From Bacillus sp. JCM 19041 (lineage in GTDB: Bacteria > Bacillota > Bacilli > Bacillales > Bacillaceae_D), in the NCBI GenBank assembly GCA_001310375.1, contig BAXC01000020.1, positions 1-53,925 of the forward strand: DNA of 53,925 nucleotides, in the 5' to 3' direction. A program made the translations under genes and the position numbers. Position 1 is the stretch's first letter, and every line of letters starts with the position of its first letter. The notes below the pieces were generated by a model that saw only the letters and a list, made by a program, of their open reading frames with translations, was not told the DNA's origin and did no database searches. Shown here one piece after another: positions 41,560 through 52,066 of this stretch.

Positions 41560-42413
41560 ATGGGGCGTTCGATTAAAATGGAGATTCAAGAGGCTTATGC
41601 ACGTTTGGAACTAACAGAAGAAGCGAGCGATGAAGAGATTGAAAAGCAATTTATGTTATGGATTAGGAAGAATAAGGCGGACCCGTCAATTGATCTTGAT
41701 TCCATCACGATCGCTTACGATACAATTAAAAATCACCGAGCATACGGAGCGAATGGACCACACCGTTCTTATACGTTTAAAGACAAGATGGGGCATTTTT
41801 TCACTTATTACAAGTTGCATGTAATAGGCATTGTTGCTGCACTGGCAGTCCTCATTGGGATTGGCAATACGATATGGAGTAATTATCAAGAAAGACAGTA
41901 CCTAGCAAGCCTACCACCTGAAAATGTTGAGATTATGTTTTACGGTTCTTATTTAAATCCAGCCCTGTCAGCTGATGAAGAGGCAGAGCATATGTTGGAA
42001 GAGAATATCATTGAGATGATGCCTTCATGGGAACGTGTTATTACGACAATTCATGCCATAAATGGGGCTGACACAACCGATGTTGGTGCGCAACAGAAAA
42101 GTGCAGTCATTTTAGCGACAGAACAACCAGATATGTATGTCATGGATCTTGAATCCTTTGAACGATATGTAGGAAGTGGTATGTTTGCCCCTTTAGATGA
42201 AATAAGCGAACATTTTCCAGAGAATCAATGGCATCAAACCAAAGCAGAACAAGATACGACTGAACAAGTTTACGGTCTCGAAGTGGCGAACGAACCAACT
42301 TTACAGGGATCAATGTTGACGAAGCATCAACGAAAGTCGCCGCGGTCCGTAGAGACGCGGAAAATAAAGAAAATGCCTTGGAGCTTATTCAAGAAATGGC
42401 TGCTGGGATGTAA
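41560..42413 (+). CDS. J-like N-terminus, membrane anchor and binding-protein-like ectodomain, frameshifted
   Basis: Unusual 284-aa protein. ATG 41560 has AAGGAG about 12 bases upstream; ATG 41578 is an alternative. Residues about 8-60 (EIQEAYARLELTEEASDEEI, ITIAYDTIKNHRAYG) look like a J-domain fold but lack the HPD motif needed to stimulate DnaK. One membrane helix follows (about 88-107). The extracytoplasmic part contains VILATEQPDMYVMDLESFER and MFAPLDEISEHF, which resemble solute-binding proteins. The frame breaks at 42306-42308; one missing G gives GINVDEASTKVAAVRRDAEN and a stop at 42413. It follows the glycan operon and may belong to it. Function unknown. Confidence 0.7.
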
Positions 42414-42437
42414 AACTTCTATAGAAACTTTTTTTGG

Positions 42438-42467
42438 ACTCTGGCAGATGCTGTCAGGGTTGTTTTT
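42438..42467 (+). terminator. Terminator of the first glycan cluster
   Basis: A 10-bp stem (ACTCTGGCAG / CTGTCAGGGT, two G-U pairs) with an ATG loop and TGTTTTT tail, 24 bases after the repaired stop of the J-like gene. Confidence 0.7.
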
Positions 42468-42488
42468 ACATCATCTAATGGCTTAATC

Positions 42489-42521
42489 AAAGAAGAAGCA
42501 GCGCGGGCTGCTTCCTTCTTT
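42489..42521 (-). terminator. Terminator of the endonuclease/exonuclease/phosphatase gene
   Basis: Fourteen-base arms (AAAGAAGAAGCAGC / GCTGCTTCCTTCTTT, one bulged C) with a four-base loop. It lies 9 bases beyond the minus-strand stop, and its plus-strand reading could back up the terminator at 42438. Confidence 0.65.
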
Positions 42522-42530
42522 ACTATATGT

Positions 42531-43434
42531 TTATTCCACTTCTTCCCCGAGTTCTAATTCAACTATGACAGGGTAATGATCACTTGGGTATTGGCCGTTA
42601 TTACGGTAATCATTGATTTCAATGGAGGTGGCTTGAATGTTGCTTGTTAGGACCAGTCGATTTTATTGTCTGCGCCTCCTCCTGATGGGTCATTAAAGTT
42701 GTTGAAGGTTCCGAGATCTTCATTCATTGTTGTTTCAGCATAGTCCCATGGGTCTTGGAACGCGTTCTCTGCTGTTAAGGTTTCATAAGGTTCACTACCA
42801 ATGGGGCATTAAAATCACCAGTTAAAATCATTGGAAGACTCTCGTCATAATCAGAGGTTTTTGATGTGATGAGTTCGGCGCTTTTTTGCCGTGCTTCCGC
42901 TGATTGATGGTCGAAATGTGTATTAATAAAATAGAATTCTTCATCCGTGCCTACTTCTTGGAACTTAGCCCATGTAACCATGCGTGGGATTGAGTTACCC
43001 CATGTTGTAGAACCGATTACATCCGGTGTATCAGAAAGCCAATAATGACCAGATTCTAATGGTGTGAAGCGGTTACTCTTATAATAAATCGCCATGAATT
43101 CACCAGAGGTGCCACCTTCTCGTCCTAGTCCAATCCAGTCGTAGTTTGTTAAATCATCATCTAGCTGTGTGACTTGGTAATGATGCACTTCTTGCGTGCC
43201 AATGATATCCGCATCTTCCGATTCCAAAAACGACTGAATCGTTGGTCGACGTTCCGTCCAACTGTGTGGAGATGGATCGTTTGCGTTCCCATTTCTCAAA
43301 TTAAAAGACATGACTTTCAGCTGGTTCTCCTCCTCGCTTGTCGTGATGGTGTGGGCATCACTTGTACTAGTAGTTATTTGTGTTCCGACAAAGAAGACAG
43401 AGAATAAAGTAAGCACTCTTAATGGTTTTTTCAT
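42531..43434 (-). CDS. Secreted endonuclease/exonuclease/phosphatase-family protein, two frame breaks
   Basis: Metal-dependent phosphodiesterase or phosphatase of the EEP (DNase I-like) superfamily, exported by an N-terminal signal peptide (about residues 1-27). ATG 43434 has AAGGAGGTT upstream. Family motifs appear in order: VMSFNLRNGN, IIGTQEVHHYQ (catalytic Glu), FINTHFDHQS, LTGDFNAP. After repair the C-terminus continues with GGGADNKIDWILTSN and the catalytic SDHYPVIVELE. Breaks lie near 42801 (one missing A in the minus-strand GCCCCATTGG) and near 42655 (one missing base). Repaired length is 301 aa. The substrate could be nucleic acid, sphingomyelin or a sugar phosphate. Confidence 0.85.
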
Positions 43435-43609
43435 TTAACCAACCTCCTTTTTATGGAAGTTACCCTGGTAGGACGGGTTGAAACATGTTTTATGTTGGGA
43501 AAAATCATTTAGATTACTAGACTACATGTTTGCTAGTTTTTTCACTGATCCTATTGACCTCCAAACTCTGTTAAGGCGTATAATAGGGAATCAAAAGGGG
43601 GAACCGGTC

Positions 43610-45324
43610 ATGATTCAGCGTGTGTATCAATGGTTAGGTCTTCGGCGGTTTCGGCGAAAGATTTTAATTGTGTTTTTATTGTTTTCAATTTTGCCAATCT
43701 TGTTTATCGGCTTTGTCTCGAAACAATTAGCGGATCGCAGTTTAATTGAAACGTATAATGAGCGGAATGAAGCACATCTCTTAAATGCGAGTAAATTAAT
43801 TGACCGTTCACTTGAAGACATTGTTAATATTCAACGGCTCATATTAGCGGATCGTTCCATTCGGCAAGAATTGATTCGGAGTAACGAGCAGGTGACAGAG
43901 GGGGCAGGGACGATTGGTGTTGATACATACAGGAACTTACAGCAGCTTCTATCCAATTATTTAATTGACCAACGTTACGTTGACTCAGTATGTTTATTCG
44001 ATAATTGGTTTCGTTCCGTATGTCATGGTGGGATGGCAGAAAGAGATGCTCAAACATTTCAAACTGAGAAATGGTATTTAGATGCATTGAAGGAAAACGG
44101 TGGTGAGTTATTGTTTTCTGAAAATGTTTTGGGGAATGATCCAGAGACATTCTCGTATGTAAAATCACTGAGAGACCCAGATGAGTTCCGACTCGATACA
44201 ATTGGTTTGCTTGTTGTGACGATTGATAAAGCATTGCTGGAAGATGTAACACAAGTGCAGAAGGGGACTTAATTGTTCAAGCTAACAACCACACGGTTCT
44301 CGATACGCGAAGCGATCCCGGTATTCAAGAAGGAATAAATGCAAGAGCACTAGAATCGGAGGATTATATTTTTAATGAGTATGCGAATCCTTTATCAGGA
44401 TGGACATTGTACTCAGTAATCGATGAGGCAAAGCTGTTGGGGCAATTAAATAACATTGGTGCGGTGACGTTTGGACTTGGAGGCGTTTTATCAGCTCTAT
44501 TAATCTTGGCGATGATACCGGTGTCCAGAAAATTAAGTGGACCATTGTCGCAGTTATATGACAGCGCTATCAATTTATTTGAAAACCCATCTGATGAGCA
44601 GAAGAGTGGACTGGATGAGTTGAAAGTGATTGATGGGACATTTCGACGTGTGGCTTCTCAAAACAAACAACTAAATGAACGGTTAATGGAAGCAAAACTT
44701 CGGGAAAAGGAAGCTGAACTGCGGTTATTGCAGGCACAAATTAATCCGCACTTTTTATACAATACATTGTCATCTATCTATTGGATGGCGCAAATGCAGA
44801 AGCAACCAGATATAGCTCAAATGGCTGTGTCTTTATCTGAAAGCTTTAAAATCAGCTTAAACAACGGTAGAGAACGAATTCCACTAAAGAAAGAGTTAGA
44901 ACATATTAAACACTATATGACCATTCAAAATTTACGTTTTAAGGGTAAATTCCACTACGTAGAAGAGATCGATGACTCTTTATTAGAGAGAGAAGTCATT
45001 AAGCTGTTGTTACAGCCAATCATTGAGAATGCGATTGTTCACGGCTTAGAGAAGAAAAAAGGGATTGGTTGTGTTGTACTTTCAGGTTGGAGAGAAGAAG
45101 GCATGCTAGTATTCCAGGTCAAAGATGACGGTGTCGGTATGGTTCAAACTGCACAAGCAATGACAGGATTTGGTCTGAAAAACGTCCATGAACGAATCCA
45201 ACTTTATTACGGAGAAGAGAGTAAACTTGACATTGTAAGTACCGTCCAGCAAGGAACGGTTGTAACGATTCGGTTGGCGCTTAAAGAAGAAGGGGGATAC
45301 AATGCTACGAATAATCATTGTTGA
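43610..45324 (+). CDS. YesM-type sensor histidine kinase, frameshifted
   Basis: Membrane sensor paired with the AraC-type regulator downstream. ATG 43610 follows GGGGGAA. A membrane helix lies at about residues 20-42, then an extracytoplasmic sensor region of about 230 residues, a second helix near 280-300, and the His_kinase domain with phospho-acceptor in QAQINPHFLYNTLSSIYWM, N-box LLQPIIENAIVHGLE and G-boxes DDGVGM and GFGLKNVHERI. The frame breaks at the G run 44263-44266; one extra G gives QKGDLIVQANNHTV. Repaired length is 571 aa. The sequence TTGACC-N19-TATAAT (about 43557-43587) may be its promoter. It probably senses an oligosaccharide. Confidence 0.88.
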
Positions 45325-46042
45325 TGATGAACAGCTTATGGTGGATGGCATGGTACAAATGGTAAATTGGAACTCAAAAGGCGCCCAAGTCGTCGGAACG
45401 GCAAGTAATGGCGATGAAGCACTGGAACTTGTCGCACGTGAGAAACCCGATTTGATTTTTACGGACATTGAAATGCCTGGGATGGACGGGCTCGATTTTT
45501 TAGAGGCAATCAAGCCGATCTCCCCACAGTCTATGTTGTTTATTTTTAGCGCCCATACGGATTTCCAATATGCAAAAAGAGCTTTAAAGCTTGGGGTGCT
45601 TGATTATTTGGTTAAGCCAGTGACGGTAACGATGATCGAAGACGCATTGGACCGAGCGATGGTGCAGGAACGTAAGCATGACCGGCTCGATCAGCAATGG
45701 CGAGATGATAGTTTTTCAAGAACAAACCATGTCGCAATTAAGAAAGCATTAACGTTTATTGCGGACCGGTATGGTAAGGACATCACAATTGACCATGTAG
45801 CAAAACATATTGGCATGAATGCGTCCTACTTTAGCACATTGTTTAAAAAAGAGATTGGCTTATCGTATATAAAATATGTGACGAAGTACCGAATGGAGAT
45901 GGCAAGGCGATTGCTTCTAATGGGTGAGAAGGTGACAGATGTAAGTGAGAAAGTAGGCTATCAATCGTACCGTCATTTCACCGAAACATTCAAGAAACAG
46001 TATCAAATGCTGCCAAGTGAAATGAAAACAAAAGGCGAGTAA
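45302..46042 (+). CDS. YesN-type AraC-family response regulator
   Basis: Intact 246-aa regulator overlapping the sensor gene by 23 bases. The receiver domain has the acidic pocket VDDE (residues 7-10), phospho-acceptor Asp 55 in IFTDIEMPGMDG and Lys in DYLVKPVT. A short linker leads to the AraC DNA-binding domain (DHVAKHIGMNASYFSTLFKK, then VSEKVGYQSYRHFTETFKKQ). At 246 aa it is much shorter than most YesN proteins, which have a longer linker. It probably activates the importer and rhamnosidase genes downstream. Confidence 0.92.
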   Translation: MLRIIIVDDEQLMVDGMVQMVNWNSKGAQVVGTASNGDEALELVAREKPDLIFTDIEMPGMDGLDFLEAIKPISPQSMLFIFSAHTDFQYAKRALKLGVLDYLVKPVTVTMIEDALDRAMVQERKHDRLDQQWRDDSFSRTNHVAIKKALTFIADRYGKDITIDHVAKHIGMNASYFSTLFKKEIGLSYIKYVTKYRMEMARRLLLMGEKVTDVSEKVGYQSYRHFTETFKKQYQMLPSEMKTKGE

Positions 46043-46070
46043 AAAGCAAGCGAATGACGCTTGCTTTTTT
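46043..46070 (+). terminator. Terminator after the two-component system
   Basis: A 10-bp perfect stem (AAAGCAAGCG / CGCTTGCTTT) with an AATGA loop and T6, at the regulator stop codon. Confidence 0.9.
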
Positions 46071-46101
46071 ACTACCCAAAAAATTCGGACATAAACCAAT
46101 T

Positions 46102-46116
46102 TTTGAAGCGCTTACA
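46102..46116 (+). promoter_or_regulatory. cre-like site before the second glycan operon
   Basis: TTTGAAGCGCTTACA fits the CcpA consensus WTGNAANCGNWNNCW with one mismatch (T for G at position 3) and has the symmetric core AAGCGCTT. It lies 48 bases upstream of the binding-protein start. No clean sigma-A promoter is visible, which would suit a promoter activated by the AraC-type regulator. Confidence 0.55.
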
Positions 46117-46163
46117 TTTGTGAGGACCACGTACTAAACTGATAAAAAAGGGAGGGAACAAAA

Positions 46164-47444
46164 ATGAGAAAAATGACTTTTCCACTTATTTTGCTGTCTT
46201 CAATTGTTTTCATTGCGGGCTGTTCTTCAAGTTCTGACGGAGATAATCAAGAAGACAGCGAAGAGCGTGAGATCCATTACTTATCGAATCGGACAGCAAA
46301 CCAAGGCCAACCACGAATCGTATTACCCATTATGGAACAGTTCCAAGAAGAGAACCCAAATGTTTCTTTGGACTTAGAAACGATTGAACAATCGGATATT
46401 GTTCAGCGCATCCAACTATTAACTGCTAGTAATGCGTTGCCAGATATGTTTGTTTATGAATCGGCCCAATTAAATGATTTAATTGCGGGCGAATACATAG
46501 TGAATATCGAGAATGCGTTTGAAGAAGCAGGTATGCTCGATACCGTTCGCCCAGCTGCGATTGATTTAATGCAGCAACTCAGCGGCACTGGAGAAATGTA
46601 TGCGGTGCCAATGGAGTTGAATATTGAAGGATTTTGGTATAACAAAGAGATCTTTGAATCTTTGGGACTTGAAGAACCTCAAACATGGGATGAAATGATG
46701 GAAATTAGTGAAGTGCTTTTGGAAAATGAGATCCAGCCGTTTGCATTAGCTGGTCAAGATCGATGGCCAATCACTCGGCTGATTAATGCTTATGCGGTGC
46801 GCTATTATGGAGTGGATGCGATGCAGCGTGTAGCAGACGGTAATTTATCAATTACGGATGATGGTTTTATTACAGCCGCACAAACAGTCCAGGAAATGAG
46901 TGATAATGGTTATTTTGGTCAAGGGGTTAATGCAATGGACTATGATGCAGCAACTAGTTCTTTTTTAACTGGCCAGTCTGCGATGTATTACATGGGAAGC
47001 TGGGCACTTGGCGAGATGAATGATGATAATCAAAACCATATTGGTGGGCCAGAAAACATCGGTTTCTTTAATGTTCCCTTGGTTGAAGGGGGAGAAGGAA
47101 CGCTTGAGGACTACATGATGAATGCTGGTTTAATAACCGTTTTCTCTCAAGCCGGTTTTGATGCGCCAACACGGGAATGGTTCGAATATCTGTATACTCA
47201 TTACGCAGATCACGCAATGAGTGAACATGGGATGGTTTCTGGACTTGCGACAAGTGTGGAACCAGAAGAGGATGATCCGTTAACTCAGCTTGTACTTGAT
47301 GAACTTGAACAAGCAGAAAGTAGTGCGCTGTGGTTTGAAGCAACCTTTAACGCGCGAAAACAGGAACTTGCCGAAACAAACGCACAACAACTGATTGGCG
47401 GATCCATGACGCCTGAAGAGTTCATGGGTGCACTGGACGATTAA
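46164..47444 (+). CDS. Family 1 extracellular solute-binding lipoprotein
   Basis: Sugar receptor of the second importer, 426 aa, intact. ATG 46164 follows GGGAGGG. Lipobox IAGC with Cys 20 follows the signal; the mature protein is strongly acidic. The binding-protein fold is seen in LPDMFVYESAQLNDLIAG, YAVPMELNIEGFWYNKEIFE, PQTWDEMMEISEVLLEN and SAMYYMGSWALGEMN. It is first in the unit with two permeases and the rhamnosidase. Confidence 0.92.
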   Translation: MRKMTFPLILLSSIVFIAGCSSSSDGDNQEDSEEREIHYLSNRTANQGQPRIVLPIMEQFQEENPNVSLDLETIEQSDIVQRIQLLTASNALPDMFVYESAQLNDLIAGEYIVNIENAFEEAGMLDTVRPAAIDLMQQLSGTGEMYAVPMELNIEGFWYNKEIFESLGLEEPQTWDEMMEISEVLLENEIQPFALAGQDRWPITRLINAYAVRYYGVDAMQRVADGNLSITDDGFITAAQTVQEMSDNGYFGQGVNAMDYDAATSSFLTGQSAMYYMGSWALGEMNDDNQNHIGGPENIGFFNVPLVEGGEGTLEDYMMNAGLITVFSQAGFDAPTREWFEYLYTHYADHAMSEHGMVSGLATSVEPEEDDPLTQLVLDELEQAESSALWFEATFNARKQELAETNAQQLIGGSMTPEEFMGALDD

Positions 47445-47454
47445 TGGTTCAACA

Positions 47455-47484
47455 AAAGGGTTAAGCAGACATGCTTAACCCTTT
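47455..47484 (+). ncRNA. Intercistronic hairpin between receptor and permease genes
   Basis: A 13-bp perfect stem (AAAGGGTTAAGCA / TGCTTAACCCTTT) with a GACA loop and no T tail; the permease RBS follows two bases later. Such a hairpin can protect the 3' end of the receptor mRNA and make receptor more abundant than permease. It could also partly terminate. It is an mRNA element rather than a separate RNA gene. Confidence 0.7.
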
Positions 47485-47501
47485 GAAAGGAGGAACGGAG
47501 A

Positions 47502-48387
47502 ATGGAAAAAGTGTTAGGAAATAAAAAAACGATCCTTTTCTTTGTAGGACCAGCGCTACTCTTTTATCTATTGTTATTAATCGTACCTACGCTTTGGTCG
47601 ATCGGTTATTCATTTTTTGCTGGTTCACCGATTAGAGGCTTTGAGTTTGTAGGTTTTGCGAATTATACAGCTGCTTTATCAGATAGCCATTTTATCGATA
47701 GTCTCTTAGCAAGTATCAAATACGCAGCATTTGTAACGACGGGACAAGTTGCCCTCGGACTTGCGTTAGCATTGTTGTTTGTTTTTTTTTCTGAAAAAAT
47801 ATTCGTCACTAGTTCGGACGCTTATTTTCTTCCCAGTTATTTTGCCTGCTGTTGCGGTGGCGCAACTTTTTTCGAAGCTCTTTGAATATTCACCGCAGTT
47901 AGGTTTTGTAAATGATTTGCTTGTTACATTGAACTTGGATGCATATGTTCAGGCTTGGCTTGCGCAAGGAGAGACAGCATTTGGTGTTTTAGTGCTCATG
48001 GATATTTGGCGTTCGATGGGCTTTTACGCGATTATCCTTTATACAGGTTTGATTGATGTGCCAGATGATGTGATTGAAGCAGCTCGACTAGACGGAGCGA
48101 GTGGATTCCGTCTTGTAACAAGCATTGTGTTGCCTATGATTCGACCGATTCTGTTATCAGCTGTCATTTTCAGTTTGAACGGGACATTAAAAGTATTTGA
48201 ATCAGCCGTTGCTTTAACCGGGGGTGGACCCGGAAACAGCACAACGATGTTAACGATGTACATGTACAACACAGCCTTTTCATATGGTGAGTATGGGTAT
48301 GGTAGTGCAATCGCCGTCTACTTACTGATTATGTGTTTAATTGTAACGTTACTGATCTACCGCTTTGCACGAAAGAATGTCTCATAG
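47502..48387 (+). CDS. Sugar ABC importer permease, MalF/UgpA type, frameshifted
   Basis: First permease of the second importer. ATG 47502 follows GAAAGGAGG. Six membrane segments are predicted, with the EAA loop EAARLDGASGFRLVTSIVLP (about residues 190-209) and TGGGPGNSTTML. The frame shifts +1 in the T9 run 47782-47790; with T8 the protein reads LFVFFLKKYSSLVRTLIFFP and runs to 48387, giving 294 aa. The operon lacks an ATPase. Confidence 0.9.
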
Positions 48388-48402
48388 AGAGGAGGAATAA
48401 GG

Positions 48403-49281
48403 ATGAAAGTAACGACTGGCATTAATCAAAACGTCGCAAGAAAAAGCAAGCGAGCAGGCGTGGGGTTATCTATTATAGGTAAAGTTTTCATTGGAATCTT
48501 TTTGTTAATGACGGTGTACCCCATTGTTTGGTTGTTGTTGTCTTCATTTAAGGAGCCAGCTGAATTTATTACAAACTCGATGAATGCATTGCCTGAAAGG
48601 TTATATCTTGGCAACTATGTAGAGGCGTGGAACACAGGCAATATGGGTGTGTACTTTCGTAATAGCATCTTAGTCACTTTTCCAGCGCTCGTTTGCATTA
48701 TCTTGTTTGGCTCAATGGCGGCATTTGCGATCGAGAAGTTACGTTGGAAGTTAAAAAATGTAGTTATGCTTCTGTTTTTGGCAGGTATTATGATTCCTGT
48801 ACAAATTGTCTTGTTGCCGTTGTTCCAAATGTATTTTAATGCGAACTTGCTCAATAGTTTGTTTGGTCTTGGATTGGTGTATCTTGTATTTGGATTGCCA
48901 CTCACCATTTTCTTGTTTACAAGTTATTTCAAATCAGTTCCAAATGAGTTGATTGAAGCAGCCGTTGTTGATGGAGCAACGATCTATCAGATCTTCTTCA
49001 AGCTCGCATTTCCATTAATAAAGAATGCAATTGTCACTGTTGCACTTGTCCAGTTTTTCTTTGTCTGGAATGATTTGATTTTTGCAATGAGCTTTATTAG
49101 TGATTCTGAACTGCGGACAATCCAGACTGGATTAATGAGTTTTGCAGGTGAATATGGACAAAGAGAATGGGGTCCAACATTTGCGTCCATTGCATTAGCG
49201 GTAGTTCCAATCTTAATTTTATACGTATTTTTAAATAAACTTGTCATGAAAGGTATGACAAGTGGAGCTGTAAAAGGATAA
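48403..49281 (+). CDS. Sugar ABC importer permease, MalG type
   Basis: Second permease, 292 aa, intact. ATG 48403 follows GAGAGGAGGA. Six membrane segments, MTVYPIVWLLLSSFKEP, the EAA loop IEAAVVDGATIYQIFFKLAF, and the family ending MKGMTSGAVKG. Likely works with the MalF-type permease and a shared ATPase encoded elsewhere. Confidence 0.92.
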   Translation: MKVTTGINQNVARKSKRAGVGLSIIGKVFIGIFLLMTVYPIVWLLLSSFKEPAEFITNSMNALPERLYLGNYVEAWNTGNMGVYFRNSILVTFPALVCIILFGSMAAFAIEKLRWKLKNVVMLLFLAGIMIPVQIVLLPLFQMYFNANLLNSLFGLGLVYLVFGLPLTIFLFTSYFKSVPNELIEAAVVDGATIYQIFFKLAFPLIKNAIVTVALVQFFFVWNDLIFAMSFISDSELRTIQTGLMSFAGEYGQREWGPTFASIALAVVPILILYVFLNKLVMKGMTSGAVKG

Positions 49282-49298
49282 AAAAAGGAGCGGATAAC

Positions 49299-51940
49299 AT
49301 GATTTCGATGAAAAAAATGACGTGTGAAGATACTAAAAACCCAATCGGCTTAGATTGTAAAACACCACGATTTAGTTGGATTGCAAGTAGTAGTCGTCCG
49401 GATTATAAGCAAACACGCTACGAGCTTCAAGTGATGACAGATAAAGAGGGACATGGAATCATTTGGTCAAGACGGGATTTTACTGACCAATCCATTCATG
49501 TTCAGTATGATGGACCACCACTTGAGTCGTATAAAGGTTATTACTGGCGTGTTCGGGTCTGGGCGGACGATGAACGATCAGACTGGAGCGAATCTGCATC
49601 TTTTGCAATGGGCATTCTTGAAGCGGAAGAATGGAAAGCAGATTGGATTACATCTGCGAGTGCGAGTGAAACAAATACATTCGCGTGTGGAAAAGAGTTT
49701 CAAATTAAGAAGCCTGTTTTTAAGGCAGTTATGTATGCTACGAGTCTAGGGTTATATGAACTCACATTAAATAGTTCTCCGGTGAGTGACTATGCGTTAA
49801 CACCAGGCTGGACGAACTACCATAACCGGATTCAGTATCAAGCGTATGATGTCACGAGCTATTTGCAAGCAGATAATGATCTTCGGGCCATTGTTGGAGA
49901 AGGCTGGTATAGCGGACATCTGGGCTGGGCAGGAGAAAAAGATACGTATGGAAACACAAATGGGTTGCTTGTACAAATGAGAATTGAGTATGAAGATGGT
50001 GAAGTGGACTGGGTGATTACAGACACAAGCTGGCAAGAGCTTGCAACACCAATTCTAATGTCAGACCTTTATAACGGTGAAATGTATGATGCGCGCATTT
50101 CATTTGAACCCATTGGTCAGATGCGTGAGTTATCTTATCCAAAAAGCCACCTAGTTGCTCAGGAAAATGAACCAGTGGCCGTGTTTGAACGTTTGACACC
50201 TCAGCGTTTATTTAAAACACCAAAAGATGAGCTTGTGCTGGACATGGGTCAGAACATGGTCGGTGTGATTGAACTGAAAGTGAGAGGCGAAGAAGGGCAA
50301 ACGGTTCAACTCGTTCACGGCGAGGTGCTTGATTGCGATGGAAACTTCTACCGTGATAATTTACGAACCGCGGAACAATGCATCACCTATATTTGTGGCG
50401 GTGAAGGTGAAGAAGTGTTTCGACCTCACTTTACGTTCCAAGGATTCCAATTTGTGAAGCTTACGGGTTTTCCAGACGACGTGTGTGCTGAAGACTTTAC
50501 TGGCTTGGTCCTTCATTCAAACATGGAACAAATAGGTCTGTTTCAAACGTCCGATACGTCAATTAACCAGCTTCAGCATAATATTATGTGGGGACAAAAG
50601 GGTAACTTCGTTGATGTGCCGACAGATTGCCCACAACGAAATGAGCGCCTTGGTTGGACAGGGGATGCGCAAATGTTTATCCGTACTGCCAACTTTAATA
50701 TGGGCACGAAGCGCTTTTTCCAAAAGTGGCTACGCGATTTAGCATTTAATCAAAGTGCGAGTGGTTCTGTACCATTTGTTGTACCTGATATTTTAAACGG
50801 TCAGTTTAACGGCAACCAAGGTCGGAATTGCGCAGCATGGGGAGATGCAGCTGTCATTTGCCCTTGGACACTGTACTTAAGCTACGGTGATGATCGTGTG
50901 TTATCAGAACAATATGGAAGTATGAAAGCATGGGTTGATTATATTCGTAGTACGAGTAAGAACGGGGTTTTATGGCAAGGTGAATTTCAGCTCGGTGACT
51001 GGCTTGCGTTAGATGCTGAAGAAAACAGTTACCATGGCGCAACGGACAATGATTTAGTCGCCTCGGCTTATTATGCCTATTCTACGAAACTTTTGGCAAA
51101 AGCAGCTCGTGTGTTAGGAAAGGTTGATGATTATCATCAGTACAATAACTTGTTTAAGAAAATCAAACAGGCGTTTCAAGAAACGTATATCACTGCAAAG
51201 GGCAAACTGTACTCGGATACACAAACAGCCTATGTGCTGACGCTTCACTTTGGACTGGCACCTGAGCACGAACGCCAAGCCCTCGTCGATCAATTAGTTA
51301 AACTCATCCGCAAACATGACAACCATTTGACGACTGGTTTTGTTGGTACACCATATTTATGCCATGCCTTGTCTGATAATGGATACACAGATGTGGCCTA
51401 TGACTTGCTTTTCCAAAGGAGTTACCCATCTTGGCTCTACCAAATTGAACGTGGCGCAACAACGATGTGGGAACATTGGGACAGTATTAAGGAAGATGGT
51501 TCGTTTTGGAGTACCGATATGAACTCATTTAACCACTATGCGTACGGTTCCATTGGAGATTGGATGTATCAAAACATTACTGGTTTTGATTTTGTAAAAC
51601 CAGCTTATAAAAAATCAATTCTTGCCCCAAAGCCAACGGCAAGGTTGTCTTCTGCGAAAGGATCACTCGAAACGCCATACGGAAAATTGGCATTGGACTG
51701 GTGTTTAGAAGGAGATACGTTTACTGTAAGTGGCACGGTTCCAGAAAACACAAGTGCTATATTTGTCTTCCTATTGTGGGCGATGTTAAAGCGTTAGAAG
51801 CAGAGCAACTGGATTTATCAAGTGTCGATGCTGAAGAAATGGAAACACTTAAAAGGCATCTTCGTGCTGATAGTGTGTTACTAAAAAGAGATGCGGGTAC
51901 CTTCTCGTACTCGTATCAAACTGGTGAAATAAAGAATTAA
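49299..51940 (+). CDS. Alpha-L-rhamnosidase, GH78, frameshifted near 3' end
   Basis: Cytoplasmic glycosidase (no signal peptide) releasing L-rhamnose from oligosaccharides or glycosides. ATG 49299 follows AAAGGAG. The N-terminal beta domains start KNPIGLDCKTPRFSW; the (alpha/alpha)6 barrel carries the catalytic segment DVPTDCPQRNERLGWTGDAQ (about residue 440), WGDAAVICPW and the late GATTMWEHWDSIKEDGSF. The frame breaks near 51768; one missing base restores AIFVLPIVGDVKALEAEQLD and the stop at 51940. Repaired length is 880 aa, usual for GH78. Last gene of the operon; it ties the importer to rhamnose-containing substrates. Confidence 0.92.
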
Positions 51941-51963
51941 TACGGAAGTAAGATTCGATATAT

Positions 51964-52000
51964 GAGCCTCTCATATGATGAGTGGGCTTCATTTATTTGC
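51964..52000 (+). terminator. Probable terminator of the rhamnosidase operon
   Basis: Imperfect hairpin (GAGCC.CTCAT / ATGAG.GGGCTT, ATG loop) followed by CATTTATTTG, 25 bases after the stop. The stem has a mismatch and a bulge, so strength is moderate. Confidence 0.55.
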
Positions 52001-52066
52001 AATTGGATCTAATCATGTGAAGTGAACAATCTTGCTTTTTCAAATCAATCTAGGTAAACTAATCAC

